64,000 bases of DNA from Forficula auricularia. Its lineage: Eukaryota > Arthropoda > Insecta > Dermaptera > Forficulidae. Under the pieces are notes generated by a model. That model was not told the origin of the DNA. It was given only the letters and a program-made list of their open reading frames with translations, and made no database searches. The position numbers and the translations under genes are program-made. The DNA lies in NCBI GenBank assembly GCA_024734495.1, contig JALMQS010000269.1, positions 62,001 through 126,000 of the forward strand. The letters are read 5' to 3'. This document shows, piece by piece, positions 33,956 to 45,900 of the stretch. Position 1 is the first letter of the stretch. Each line of letters starts with the position of its first letter.

Positions 33956-35736
33956 ACTTTATCCAATGCAAAGCATGGGTAAAGTATTGTAATCGCTCTC
34001 GGGGCAAGCGTGGCTTCAAAGGGTCCTCAGGTAAAGACTACGGAACCCATGGACTCAATTAAAGTCACAAATTGTAGTATTCAATTAGGTTGAATTTTAG
34101 CACGTGACGGTTTTGCCAAAAATTACAAGGGGTCTCGTCGAGAGGCCAAAAAGTGCGATTTTTTCATTTAGTGCGTGCGGATGGATGGATGTATGTATGG
34201 ATGGATGTATGTATGGATGGATGTATGTTATCGTTTTTTGGCCCACGATTTTTTCCACACCGTTGCACCGATTGAAATGAAATTGAAAACCTACCATTAG
34301 TTTAACAAAATGAAGCGCTGATTAGTTTTTGGTACATATCGGCCCACAAACATTAGTACTTTATTTCAGTACTTTTTTTAGTTTTTCTAAATATCTTGAA
34401 AATGACTTAACCAATTTTGATGAAATTTAATATCCTAATTAAGTACCTTGGGGACCACAAAAAGGTTAAATAAAGTTTTTAGTAAAATTATATTTTAAAG
34501 TACTTTACTCTAGAGTAAGATGGTACTTTTTTAATTTTTAAATTCTTTAAAAATTTATTCATTTGAAAGTTTTAATATAGCTCATTTAGCCTTGCTTAAG
34601 TAAGAATGGATAGGCTTCTCTCTGTGAAATGCTAAAAATTTGGGAGGAATTTTTATGAGTAACCATAGCAACTGCGTTGTTTTCTTATCCGTTACCTTTG
34701 CTGAAGACAGAGAAATCGATTTTAAACCAAAAATAGCGATTGATTCTCATCTAATACTTGAGGAATAACCATTCTATATTGGATTTTTGACGTTTCGGTT
34801 TTTATTAGTAACCATTGCTGAAGACATAGAGAAATCGACTTTAAACCAAAAATAGCGATTGATTCTCATCTAATACTTGAGGAATAATCATTCTATATTG
34901 GATTTTTGACGTTTCGGTTTTTATTGGTAACCATTGCTGAAGACATGGAGGAATCGACTTAAAATCAAAAATAGCGATCGATTCTCATCTAATACTTGAG
35001 GAATAACCATTCTATATTGGATTTTTGACGTTTCGGTTTTTATTAGTAACTATTCCTGAAGACATAGAGAAAACAACTTTAAACCAAAAATAGCGATTGA
35101 TTCTCATCTAGTACTTGAGGAATAATCATTCTATATTGGATTTTTGAAGTTTCGGTTTTTATTGGTAACCATTGCTGAAGACATAGAGGAATCGACTTAA
35201 AATCAAAAATAGCGATTGATTCTCATCTAATACTTGAGGAATAACAATTCTACATTAGGTTTTTGACGTTTCGATTATTATTGGTAACCATTGCTGAAGA
35301 CACGGAGGAATCGACTTAAAATCAAAAATAACGATCGATTCTTATCTAATACTAGAGGAATAACCTTATTGCATTCCATTTTTGATGTTTTGACTATTAA
35401 TGGAAACCTCTACTGAAAATGTAGAAGAATCGATTTAAAATCAAAAAGACTAAATTCTTTTTTGGTAAACAACTCAAGCTTGAGCGAGAATCGATGGCTA
35501 TTTTTGATTTTAAGTCGATTCCTCTATGTCTTCAGCAATGGTTACCAATAAAAACCGAAATGTCAAAAATCCAATGTGGAATGGTTATTCCTCGACTCTT
35601 AAATGAGAATTATTTTTGAATTAATGTCAATATGAACTACAAATTGCAAGTGATATCTGATTAATAATAAAGGAACAAACATATTAATATTTCAAATGAA
35701 TTTGGATAAAGTTTAGCAACGATCCGTTGCAGTTTA
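33956..35736 (+). mobile_element. Helentron/DINE-like family A, complete copy
   Basis: The fullest copy, about 1.78 kb. Order: 5' hairpin (33956-33985), constant block with GGCTTCAAAGGGTCCTCAGG, microsatellite of GGAT/GTAT (34178-34232), second constant block, six or so 120-bp tandem units (34690-35430), one unit in inverted orientation (35465-35600), then the 3' end with TTGGATAAAGT and the GCAACG/CGTTGC hairpin (35716-35730). The 3' TTGGATAAAGT is the inverted copy of the 5' terminus. It lacks any protein gene. Confidence 0.75.
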
Positions 35737-35740
35737 TTTT

Positions 35741-35960
35741 TTTAAGTCTTTTTGACAAAATAATTATAAGCTCGATAAATATAATTTTTTCGATGTTTAC
35801 TTATAAGGCCTTTTTTGTAGACCGAAGTCCCATGGTTTCGCTCAATTTTTTTAATCAAAATAATTTCAGCCGTTTTTGAGATATTTCGAAAAAACGAAGC
35901 AAAAAAAACACTTTTTTCATGCACAATTACACTACTTGACCATACCCTGTGTGGTATAGT
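35741..35960 (-). mobile_element. Helentron-like family B, 5' fragment (reverse)
   Basis: It lies directly behind the family A element. The 5' end is at 35960, with GTGCATGAAAAAAGTG and TTCGAAATATCTCAAAAAC read on the minus strand. Confidence 0.6.
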
Positions 35961-35964
35961 AAAA

Positions 35965-36130
35965 ATAATTAGTGTTAAGGTCCACAAAGAGAAAAAAAAG
36001 AGGTTGTCCTCTGCTTGATGCAAATAAACATACACACATATATATCGAGATGATATATCTGTATATATATATTATTCTCTTTGTGAATCAACAACTCTGC
36101 TACTCTGCGCAAAACAAAAACTTTTCAATT
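35965..36130. repeat. Foldback family H fragment
   Basis: It contains GTCCTCTGCTTGATGCAAAT, TATCGAGATGATATATC, then CTCTGCTACTCTGCGC and the ACTTTTCAATTAA end seen in the other family H copies. Confidence 0.55.
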
Positions 36131-36214
36131 AAGTGTTAAGGTCATTTGTAGCCATATTTATCTTAAATGACATTTTTCATTCGGAGCTTACAAACACAAC
36201 AAAAGTACAATATA

Positions 36215-36888
36215 CGAGGATAAGTCAAAAATTACCTACACTTTTCGTTCTATAACTTTATTAAACTAAGATAGGAGACGGCCGCATGCGCAAGCGTTGA
36301 GTTGGCGCGTCTCTGGTCACGTGTGCGGAATTTAATCACGATCGCGTCAGTTGTCGTCTAGCTACAACAGCATAAGCATGTCAGCTCTGCTATCAGATTG
36401 CACGAAAGAGGAGCAACTAGGAGTGATCAGAGGGTGTGAAAGGTGCTGAAATTCACCAGAGACTTTTGTCACAATACGGAGAAAGTGCATTATCTTGTAA
36501 AACCTTTTTTTTATGGATCGAAATGTTTAAAAGTGGCCTAACGAGCGTAACACAAAAAGAGGGAGCTGGGCGACCGTCAACTTTGAGACCCTGGAACACC
36601 CTCCCTACACCCCAGATCTCGTTCCCTCAGACTTTCATCTCTTTGTACCGCTCAAGGAAGCTTTGAGAGGTGATCGATTTGCCTCAGACATGGACGTTCG
36701 GGATTCGGTGCAAAAGTGACTTCATGACCAACCGAAAACCTTCTACCAGGAAGGCATACGGAAGCTTGTGGCTCATTGGACCAAGTGCATTGGAGATTAT
36801 ATCGAAAAATAATGCATCTGTTGTACACCTATCTTAGTTTAATAAAGTTGTAGAGGGAAAGGTGTAGGTAATTTTTGACTTATTCTGG
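36215..36888 (+). mobile_element. Internally deleted mariner-like element
   Basis: Inverted ends (CGAGGATAAGTCAAAAATTA and its near-complement) flanked by TA at 36213-36214 and 36889-36890 bound 674 bp. The left part encodes the N-terminal helix-turn-helix region (KGAEIHQRLLSQYGESALS, then GAGRPST). In another frame the right part encodes the C-terminal end (EHPPYTPDLVPSDFHLF, then FYQEGIRKLVAHWTKC). The central catalytic part is missing, joined near 36590. Such deletion derivatives move only in trans. Confidence 0.85.
36436..36835 (+). pseudogene. Mariner-like transposase remnant
   Basis: N-terminal frame from 36436 (KGAEIHQRLLS) fused by deletion to the C-terminal frame containing the third catalytic Asp (VPSDFHLF), which itself has a stop near 36718 and ends GDYIEK near 36811. 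The first two catalytic residues are absent. Confidence 0.8.
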
Positions 36889-37090
36889 TAAATTTCTGTA
36901 AATACTGAATATTGCAACTAATTTCATTTATCTTTAGATACGGTGTATTACGAGGGAAAACGAATAAATGCAATTTTTTGTAGATATGTGGCTTTAATAG
37001 CCGATAGATGTCGACGTCTGCTACAGTTTGCCACAAAAAAACATTTTCGATTTTTTTGCAGATTCGGGGTATTAGAATTAGACCGTCGAT

Positions 37091-37925
37091 ATCTATCTAC
37101 TCTTATTAAACGAGCAAAAATTGTATATTTATTTCTATATATATTTGTTTATATATATTTGTATCTTGGTTCTATTTTCAAAACGACTTTACTGATTTTG
37201 ATGAAATTCACGGGTTAGGAGGTTTTTGGGGTGACAATTCGATCTGTCACGGTCTCATCTTCGACAAAATTGTTTTTGATGGGTTTTTTCGTAATCAAAT
37301 TAATTATTCTCAGGTAGACAAATCCCATTCTTAGGGTTTTAAAAAATGTTACTCTTTTTCTTTTGTACCCAGACAGACAATGGGTCGGGTTAATCCTTTA
37401 TTCTCAAAGGCCTTGCAGAAGTATTGTGATTGTGGATTTTAACATATTTTGTTCTCCCTAAACGTTAGAAATATTAATAAACGTTTTATAATTGTTTTTA
37501 TAAAGAACTTTATTTATTTAATAGAATAAAAAATAATCAAGAATTTATTTAAAAATATATTTCGCATAAGCAGGTCTCAATTTTCTGAAAAAACAACACA
37601 TTTTGATAGGTTTTATTTATTAACAATTGGATGAATAAAAATGAATCATATGGTTGAATCAAAACAGGTGCAGGAGGTGGGGTGCAGTGGTGGGGAATCC
37701 GGGGGTAGGGCGAGGTGTCGTGGGTGGGGTCAAGCGGGGGGGGGGGGGGGGGGGGTACAGTGGGTGAATACTATATATATATTTGGATTTTTTTTTAATT
37801 TGAAAACGGCTCTCAAATAAAAATCGACCTTTTTATCAGAATTTTAAATTAAAAATAATATTAAAATAAAGGTTTTAACTGAAGGAAGAAGTTACCGAGC
37901 ATCGCTCGGTGCCTCCAGGTACTGA
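37091..37925 (+). mobile_element. Helitron-like element family J
   Basis: It starts TCTATCTACTCTTATTAAAC and shares more than 500 bp with 22277-22838. After a G-rich low-complexity stretch with a run of 20 or more Gs (about 37737) it ends with the hairpin ACCGAGCATCGCTCGGT (37894-37910), 15 bp before CTGA. Hairpin plus CTRR is the Helitron 3' signature. No Rep/helicase gene, so nonautonomous. Confidence 0.65.
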
Positions 37926-38590
37926 AATCCTTGACTCGAATATTTTTAACAATGGGAGGAGGGGGAAGAGTCTGGGTTTTTCATTCAGGCCATTTTTTAC
38001 ATTTTTGAACATTCTAAGCAAATTACTTGTTGATAATTCGATTTTACTATTTAAACATTGATCTGAATCTTTATTATACAATTTTAAGATTCCTAAAGAT
38101 TCATTATTAATTTTGAGTCGGGTTTTTTAAAAATAAAATAATTAATCAAATAAAAAAAAGCGTGTTTTTTATAAAATACTTTATTCCATTAAATTACTAT
38201 TTTGTGTGTATAATTATTTTTAAATACAAAAAAAAAATAACATTGATTGAGTTGTGTGGATTCGTCAGGACTTAAATATTATTATTTATATAAATATAAA
38301 ATATATATGGTATATATATATCTGTGGTGTTTTTTTAAAGAAACCTGTTAAATTCAAAAATGATTTTTCGCGCTACGAGTTTTTAAAATGTATATAGACA
38401 AGGGTGCCCACAAGAGGGGGTTAAGATGCCGAGTGTGTCATTGAAATTTCAGGGGGGGGGGGATTTTGATACTACCCCCACCCCTGAATTAACGATTTTT
38501 TTATTTGTTATTCCTTCATTCTAATTATAAAAGATCCATAGAGCAAAAAATCATTTTCGAAGGGTTAGGTTTCTATCAAACACCACAGGT

Positions 38591-38623
<33 letters not shown>

Positions 38624-38636
38624 AATTAATTATACA
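37926..38636. other. Region between Helitron and helicase gene end
   Basis: No gene recognised. AT microsatellites and G-runs (38449-38460). TA repeats at 38589-38618 lie just beyond the 3' end of the helicase gene. Confidence 0.4.
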
Positions 38637-38642
38637 TTTATT
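38637..38642 (-). terminator. Candidate poly(A) signal of DDX46
   Basis: AATAAA on the minus strand, 53 bp after the stop codon of the helicase gene. Position fits a short 3' UTR. Confidence 0.45.
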
Positions 38643-38694
38643 ATATTAATAAAATATTTGGCAAGTTTGTTTTTGTTCATTTTTTTTTCTGTTA

Positions 38695-38793
38695 TTAAAG
38701 CACTTTGTAACGAGCCTTGTTCATTAAATGATGCGATGAGCTTTGTAGTTTCAACAATTCTTCTTTGATTAGTCGTGTGATCTCAATTTTCGC
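38695..38793 (-). CDS. Ddx46: DDX46 exon 13 (terminal)
   Basis: Encodes [17 protein letters not shown], then [15 protein letters not shown] and TAA. The ending RYKVL is the conserved C terminus of the family. Confidence 0.96.
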   Translation of the reverse strand, partial: AKIEITRLIKEELLKLQSSSHHLMNKARYKVL

Positions 38794-39962
38794 CTGAAAA
38801 ATAAATAAATAAATAAATAAATTATTTCTAGATATTAGGTACTTTTAATTATAATATGTAATAATTTTTTCAAAGAAATATCAGCTTTTTTTACTTAGGG
38901 AAAGTGAGTGTAGGTTTTAGGTGAAACATGATATTTCTTAATAAAGTAAAGGAAGTGTAGTTTCACAGTGAATGAAATAAAACTCAAAGAGGTTTTTACA
39001 AACTCAATATATTTCGGATTATTAGTCCATCATCAGGAGTTTACAGATTAAAAACCTTTTTGAGTTTTTATTTCATTCAATGTGAAACTATACTCCCTTT
39101 ACTTTATTAAGAAATATCATCTAATAACTAATTTATCTGTAATTTTACATTTGAGGGGTTTATTATGAAAATAGGGGAGGGGGGGGGCAAGTTTAATTTT
39201 AAACAAAATGACTTAATGCTTGTTTTAGTTAATCATAGATGGCTTGTTTTCATATTTATAATATCACAGTAAATATCCTCATAAATTCGTCAAAGAAGGG
39301 GTGAACCGCGACCTAATATCGTGTACACCTATTTCCAATTCCACTTTCATTTCCAAGTAGAAGACAATAGATGAAGGGGGCATTATCTAATGAATTCCAA
39401 AATAATTCCACATAATTCCAAAGAAGGTACACCTAATTCAAATCGCGGTTCACCCCTCATGTAATTATTAAATCAGCAATTTCTTCTAAGTTAATAGAGT
39501 AAAGGCGTGTAGTTTCACAGTGAATAAAATAAAACTCAAAGAGGTTATTATATATTCGGATTATTAGTCCATCATGGGAGTTTACTCCTGTTAAACCCCT
39601 GATGATGGACTAGCCAATCCGAAAAAGAAGTTGGAGTTTGTATAAACCTCTTTTGAGTTTTGTCCGTTCACTGTGAAACTACACGCCCCTTACTCTATTA
39701 ACTAACATCATGTTTCACCTAAAACCTACACCACTTTCCATAAGTAAAATTTCTTCTAAGTATATGGAGTATAATTTTTTAATGTATTGGCTTGGTAACT
39801 AAGTTCCATTTATTATTTATAGATGTTTTAGTTAAAAAAACGACGAGAACTTAGTTTCGAACCTAATATACAGGGTGTGGAAGCATAAAGATCTTTTGAA
39901 GAGATATAAAAAGTGAAAAAATTTAACTAGAAAAAACTGAATAAATTTTTTGAAAAGAACAT

Positions 39963-39996
<34 letters not shown>

Positions 39997-42900
39997 TAAT
40001 CTGTTTTAGTATCAGCTAAAAAAAGGGGGGGTCAAAAATAGAAAATTCTAGCCCCTTCGACCAAACTCAACCAAATTTTGTATACATATTCTCGAGGAAC
40101 CCCAGAAGGCTAGAAATGTAAAAACTAACCACCCGAAATGGGGGGGGGGGGGGAATCAAAAATGAAAATTCTAGACCTTTCGACTAAACTAAACCAAATT
40201 TTGTATACATATTCTGTGAGACCCCCCCATAGACATGCAAAAACTAACCACCCAAAATGGGGGAGGGGGGTAAAAAAAATGAAGAATTCTAGCCCTTTTC
40301 GGAACAAACTATGTATACAAAATTTTGTTGAGTTTGGACGAAAGGGCCAGAATTTTCATTTTTACGCCCCCTCCCCCATTTTGGGTGGTTAGTTTTTGCA
40401 TGTCTATGGGGTCCACAGAATATGTATACAAAATTTGGTTGGAATTTGGTCGAAAGGGCTAGAATTTTCATTTTTGACCCCCCCCCCCCCCCCCCTTTTT
40501 TTAGCTGATATAATGTTTAAAACAGATTAAAAAAAAATATATATGTTTTGTTAGCGCAAGCAAAGATTTAAGTATCTTTTTTAGGTGTCTTTTTTTAAAA
40601 AAAGATGGAGTATTTCAAAATGTAAATGCAATGTAAAAATATTTTTCTCTAAAATCTATGATTGGTCCTTAAAGATAATTTCATTTATTATATATTTTAT
40701 GTTATGTTATTTTGAAAAAAATTGTCAATGAAAAGGGAGGAATTCTCCCGAAACGTTTGATTTGATTATTTTTTATAAAAGATTTGTATTTTTCATTTAT
40801 ATAAACAATCAATAAAAAAATTTTTCTTTTATATGTATTATATAAAATAATCTTGTAAACTTGTTAATAAAAATTTCCAAGTTGATTCTTTCAAATGTAA
40901 AATTAAATAAATTTATTTACATAATTCTGACATATATAGTAGAGCAAAATGAGAATGTTCTGTTGTGAGGGTCGAAACGTACCTTGGACACAGCCAGTTC
41001 ATTAGTTGATTCAATTGCCAGATACAATTTCCTCTCTCCTTCTGGTGGATTTTTGCCTGTTGGGTAATAAGTGCCACGCACTGTGATTCCAGCCTCGCTA
41101 TATTCACTAATTTGTGCCAGGGCTTCTTTCGACGTAACTCGCCAGCGAGCAACTTGAAAATTAAATTGACAAATTAATTAATAAAGAGAATATATAAAAT
41201 TAAAAAAATTCAGAGTATAGCTGTTTTAATTTATAATTAATCAATGAAAGAATGTATCGTCTGCTTTAAGTTGATTCCGATAAAGAACAAATTTCCATTT
41301 CAGAATGGATTTTAGATGATTTAGCATCTTTATCTTAATGTTGGCGAAATGTCGCATAAATCAATGAGAATTTTTTAATTTACACCTTCCTGTCCAAATG
41401 CCTGCAAATGTACTTGATTAATATTATTTTATACTAGCTGAAAGGCAGCCTTTTGCTAGCCAGGGGACACGCCCTCTGGACCCAAACCCCACACTCCCCC
41501 CCTCCGAAACCCACCCAGCAATCCCAGACCCCGTCCCCACACCACCACCCCAACACCTCGGACGCCCACCTGAACCCCACTCCACCAACCTTGAACATCT
41601 CCCCCCTTTTTGGTGGTTTTTGGAGGGGAATTTGTTTTAAACAAAAGTTGTCAGAAATCACACCCCTACAATGCTCATAATAAAAATAGGGTTAATAGTT
41701 TAAGATAATTTTCAAATTGGTGCCCCCCCCCCCCAAAACCCACATTTTGGGGTCAAAATATCATAAAGTTATATAGCTATAAACGCAAGTTGAGAAGGCA
41801 TCTTGATGCAAATATGAGACTTTCATAATAACCCCTGCAGCCGTTTTTGCAACAGATGAATGAGAGCAAAATTTTCGCGGAAACCACAGCTTTCTCTAGA
41901 CATAAATTTTGTTGAGGGTGTTTTCGTTCATGACTTTTGCTTGAAACATGCCGAAGCCAAAATTCTGACGCGATTTGGGACCAATGTACAGACAAAACCT
42001 TAATTATATATATACAGGGTGCTTCAGGGGAGTGTATACACACTTTGAACTTCCATAGAAAATTTGTTTACCGTTCTACAAAGTTAAATTTCAGGAGAAA
42101 TGAGAGAAGCTGATTGAGTCCAATGTAAATGAAACCCATAAATAACAAATGTTAATACTGTGTTCAAGTTGGTGACCTGCAGCATCGGTACAATTCTGAG
42201 TACGAGTCACCACTGGATCTCTTCTGATCGTATCAAAACGATCCAATGAGATTTCTCTACACAGTGCTTGAATCTCATTCCAAGGCCTGTCCAGGTTACG
42301 TGGACACGTTTGTACATCTCATCTTTTACTGTGCCCCACAAGAAGGAAATCGAGTGGTTAACGTAGCGTCCGCAGAGGCCGACGCTGGAAAACGTCCTGA
42401 TTGCCCACTTGCGTCCCATCCACTGGCCCGACGGAAACAAGCACTGCTGACTGCATACTTGCTGCCATTCGTGCGTTATACGACGGCTAGTGTTGATTTT
42501 TACTAAACAAGATGGTGCCCCGCCGCACTATCACGCCAGGGACGTGCGAGCTTGCACCTGGATCCAAAAATTTGTCGGGCGCGGATGGGACGCAGGGGGC
42601 CAATCGAGTTTCCAGCACGCTCTCCAGACCCTACACCACTGGATTTCCTTCTCAGTGGGCAACAGTAAAAGATGGGGTGTACAAACGTAAACCACGTAAC
42701 CTGAGCCATTCTATCGGAATGAGGATTCTAAGCAGTGTGTAGAGAAATCTCATTGGACGTTTTGTCCGATAAAGTACAGTATCAGTGGTGACTCTGTTAC
42801 TCAGAATTGTATTGATGCCGCAGGTACACCAATTTGAACAAGTGATTAACATTTAGTTCTGTTTATGTTCCATTTACATTGAAACTTTCGGCTTTCTATT

Positions 42901-45900
42901 TTCCTGAAATTTAACTTTGTGGAACTGGTAAATCAATTTTTCTACGGCAGTTCAAAGTGTTGCTCGTTTTTTGAAGCACCTGTATATAATTATTAGAATT
43001 TGGCTGAGATTATTTGATGAGCTCAAAAAAAGACGAAGGAGACAATAAAAGACCATCCAATGCACACATCACTTCATGTGAATCAATTGTAATAGACTGA
43101 TGAAGAGGACAAAGCCCTCGAAACTAGTCTCGTTATAAAAAAAATTTATAATTCCAGCAGAACACACACTCTTTTATTGTCTCCTTCAATATATAAAAAT
43201 CCTGCTACCATCGGCACAAAAACTTTCAATTTAACTCAAAAATTGTTTTTAATTAGAAAAAATAATTATACGGTATTTATTTATATACCTATAAACGAGA
43301 ACACATAATCTGTGGGCCACTAGAAGGCTAGAAATGAAAAAACTGGGTGAGTGGGTGGGTGGGGGAGGAGGTGACGGTAGATGTGGGGTTGCAGGAAGTG
43401 GGGTGCATGTGGTGAGGGGGGGGGGTTTCGTAAGTGGGAGGATTGGGGCGGGGTGGCGGTGTAGGTGGCGGGGGGATTAATATATAGCTTTTAACTGAAG
43501 CAAAAAGTTACCGAGCATCGCTCGGTGGCCATGTACTAGTGTGTAACAGTCCAGCCAGAATATTGGTCTTTTTTTCAGAGTACTTTATTTTAGTTCTTTT
43601 TTATTTTAAAATTTCTCAAAAATAGTTTTAAAGATTTTGATAAAAAATATTTGAGACAATCCACAATTTAGATAAAATTTAGATAAATGCATTCGCCAAA
43701 TCGTTTATCCTTATGACTTATAAGTATTGGAACTCTCTTCTCTCAAATAATTAAAATATTTACATGTTGTATACTTATTTAGATCCAGCAGAAGAGCCAA
43801 TATTTGATTTATTCGCAGACGTTTTCTAACATTTTCAAGCCTTAAAAAAATAATAATAAAATGGAAATACTCACTTGAGGGAAATCGTTAATTTCCAGTT
43901 CCTCTTCATATTTCCGGAATGTTTCCGGTTCGGGCTCGTCTGACCTGTCGTCGTCGTCTTTCGGTTGATAGTTGAGTTTGGTATTAAGCTTAGCTGCGAG
44001 CTGCTCTGCCACTGTCTTGGCGGTGATAAGGGGTTGCGCAGATGCCCCCTTGAGGATCGCCTCGGCCGCCACCTGCGTAGCCCCTTTCGCCTCCGTACCG
44101 AGGTTTTTCGCCATGTTGATCCGGGAAGCGAGCCGACGAGCCAGTTCAAGCTGAAAGGCAAATGGACCAGAACAAATCTTAGTATGGAGTTTGAACATTA
44201 GCCTGATCATAGAATCTCTCAATATAAAAGCCATACTATATATTGGCAAGGGCGGATCCAGGGGGGGGGAGGGGCGATCGCGCCCCCCCCCCATAGAGGC
44301 CCGTGCCTGCCAAAAAAATTTGTAAAAAAACAAACATTTTTTTATTAAAATTTTTAAAATTGAAAATAAAGTTCTATGTGTGTGTGGGGGGGGGGGGCGT
44401 CGTCTCTGCCCCCCCCCCCCCCGCTTGGACAATTTGATCGCGACACACTTTAAGTAGATCTTATATACATTCACCCACCCCCCATAAAAATTCCTGGATC
44501 CGCCCTTGTATATTGGTGTGAGAGATGTGACTTATTTTAGACACAAGTATTTGAAATACAGATAAAAGATACATATTTTCATCTTATACTTGAAATAATT
44601 TTTATATTATAATTGTGGAGAGGTTGATGATCACTTGGGGCGGGAGTGAACTGAATGGAAGAGAGGGGTGGGAGATTGTTGGGAGGGAACCAGACACGAC
44701 TTGGTGTAAAGTTTGGACCAGGCAGGGCATGATACCGAAGAAACAAGAGAGAGTACAATATGAATATCTGGTATACGTATTAACAAAGAAGGAAAAAAAA
44801 CAGACACAATTTGCAGTATTTTAAATTCAGTTAAAGTTTAAATGTAAACCTTGAAAATGTTTAAGACAATGTATGTACATGTAAGCCTTAAACTCGCGTA
44901 GGGAAAGGCAGGAAAAAATTAAGTCAAATAAATAAAGATTTTATCCGTTCCCAAATTAAAAAGCAGCTTTAGAAATGCACTTGCTAGAATTGGCTAAGTC
45001 AGAGGTTTCCAAACTGTGCGCCGCGGCCTCTTCACAGGTGCGCCGCCAAGCTTAATAATTAATTGAAGCAAGACATTTGGCCTAACTAGACAAAAAAAAG
45101 TGAGAAGCTAAAAATTTATTTATTATTCATTTTTATCTCTTACTTACAAGATTAGACATACATAATCCGAAAAAATTTAACACTGACACTCTCGAAAAAT
45201 AAGTGAAATGTATACAAAGTGGTCTGAATTTTTGATTTTTATAGAAAAATTAACTATTAATTCCCAAGATATTTTTATTGATTCTAATACAAGAGTATTT
45301 AGAGAGACCAAATACGGTAATTGTTTTGATATAAAGCGAAAATATTTAACTTTGACACCCTCGAAAAAATCTCAACTGTATACAAAGCTAGAGTATTTAG
45401 AGAGACAAAATACGGTATTTGTTTTGATATTTGTACTTGTACTTAGGATATGGCGCGCCTCTCCCTCGGAAAAGTTTGGGAAGCCCTGGACTAAGTAAAG
45501 ATTTATGAAAATCTAAATTTATACGTTTTCAAGTATTATAAAAATATCTAATGTAGTTTCAGAGTTATTAAAAAAAAATCTTTATCTCTCTGTATTATCA
45601 AATATCAAAAATAAATCAAAAACGGACCTATGTTTAGATGAACTATTTGTCTTAAAATCATGCACAGATTAACCCCCTTCAATATTAACATTCAATTATG
45701 AAATACTCTGTATTACGGTAGAGGCACTGTAACTTGTATCAAATAAACAATCTAAAAACGCAAACAAGCTTCTTTATTCCCTCTCCTTTTATAATTACGT
45801 AATAATGAATTAGAGAGGGTAGATAAAAAGTCAAAGAAACTCTTGAAGGGTTTGGCGACCCCTGATTTAAAGGAATTAGAGTTTCATATATTTTTGACAA

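Noticed and set aside
34690..35430. CRISPR-like regular repeats
   Set aside because: Units of about 120 bp are repeated as a whole with no variable spacers, and they belong to an interspersed eukaryotic element.
41434..41680. Overlapping open frames on both strands
   Set aside because: C-rich low-complexity Helitron sequence; no conserved domain.
43842..44474. 210-codon minus-strand frame as one exon
   Set aside because: Only 44150-43875 matches the helicase; upstream the frame reads through a MITE with C/G runs, and a clear TTTCAG acceptor marks the exon start.
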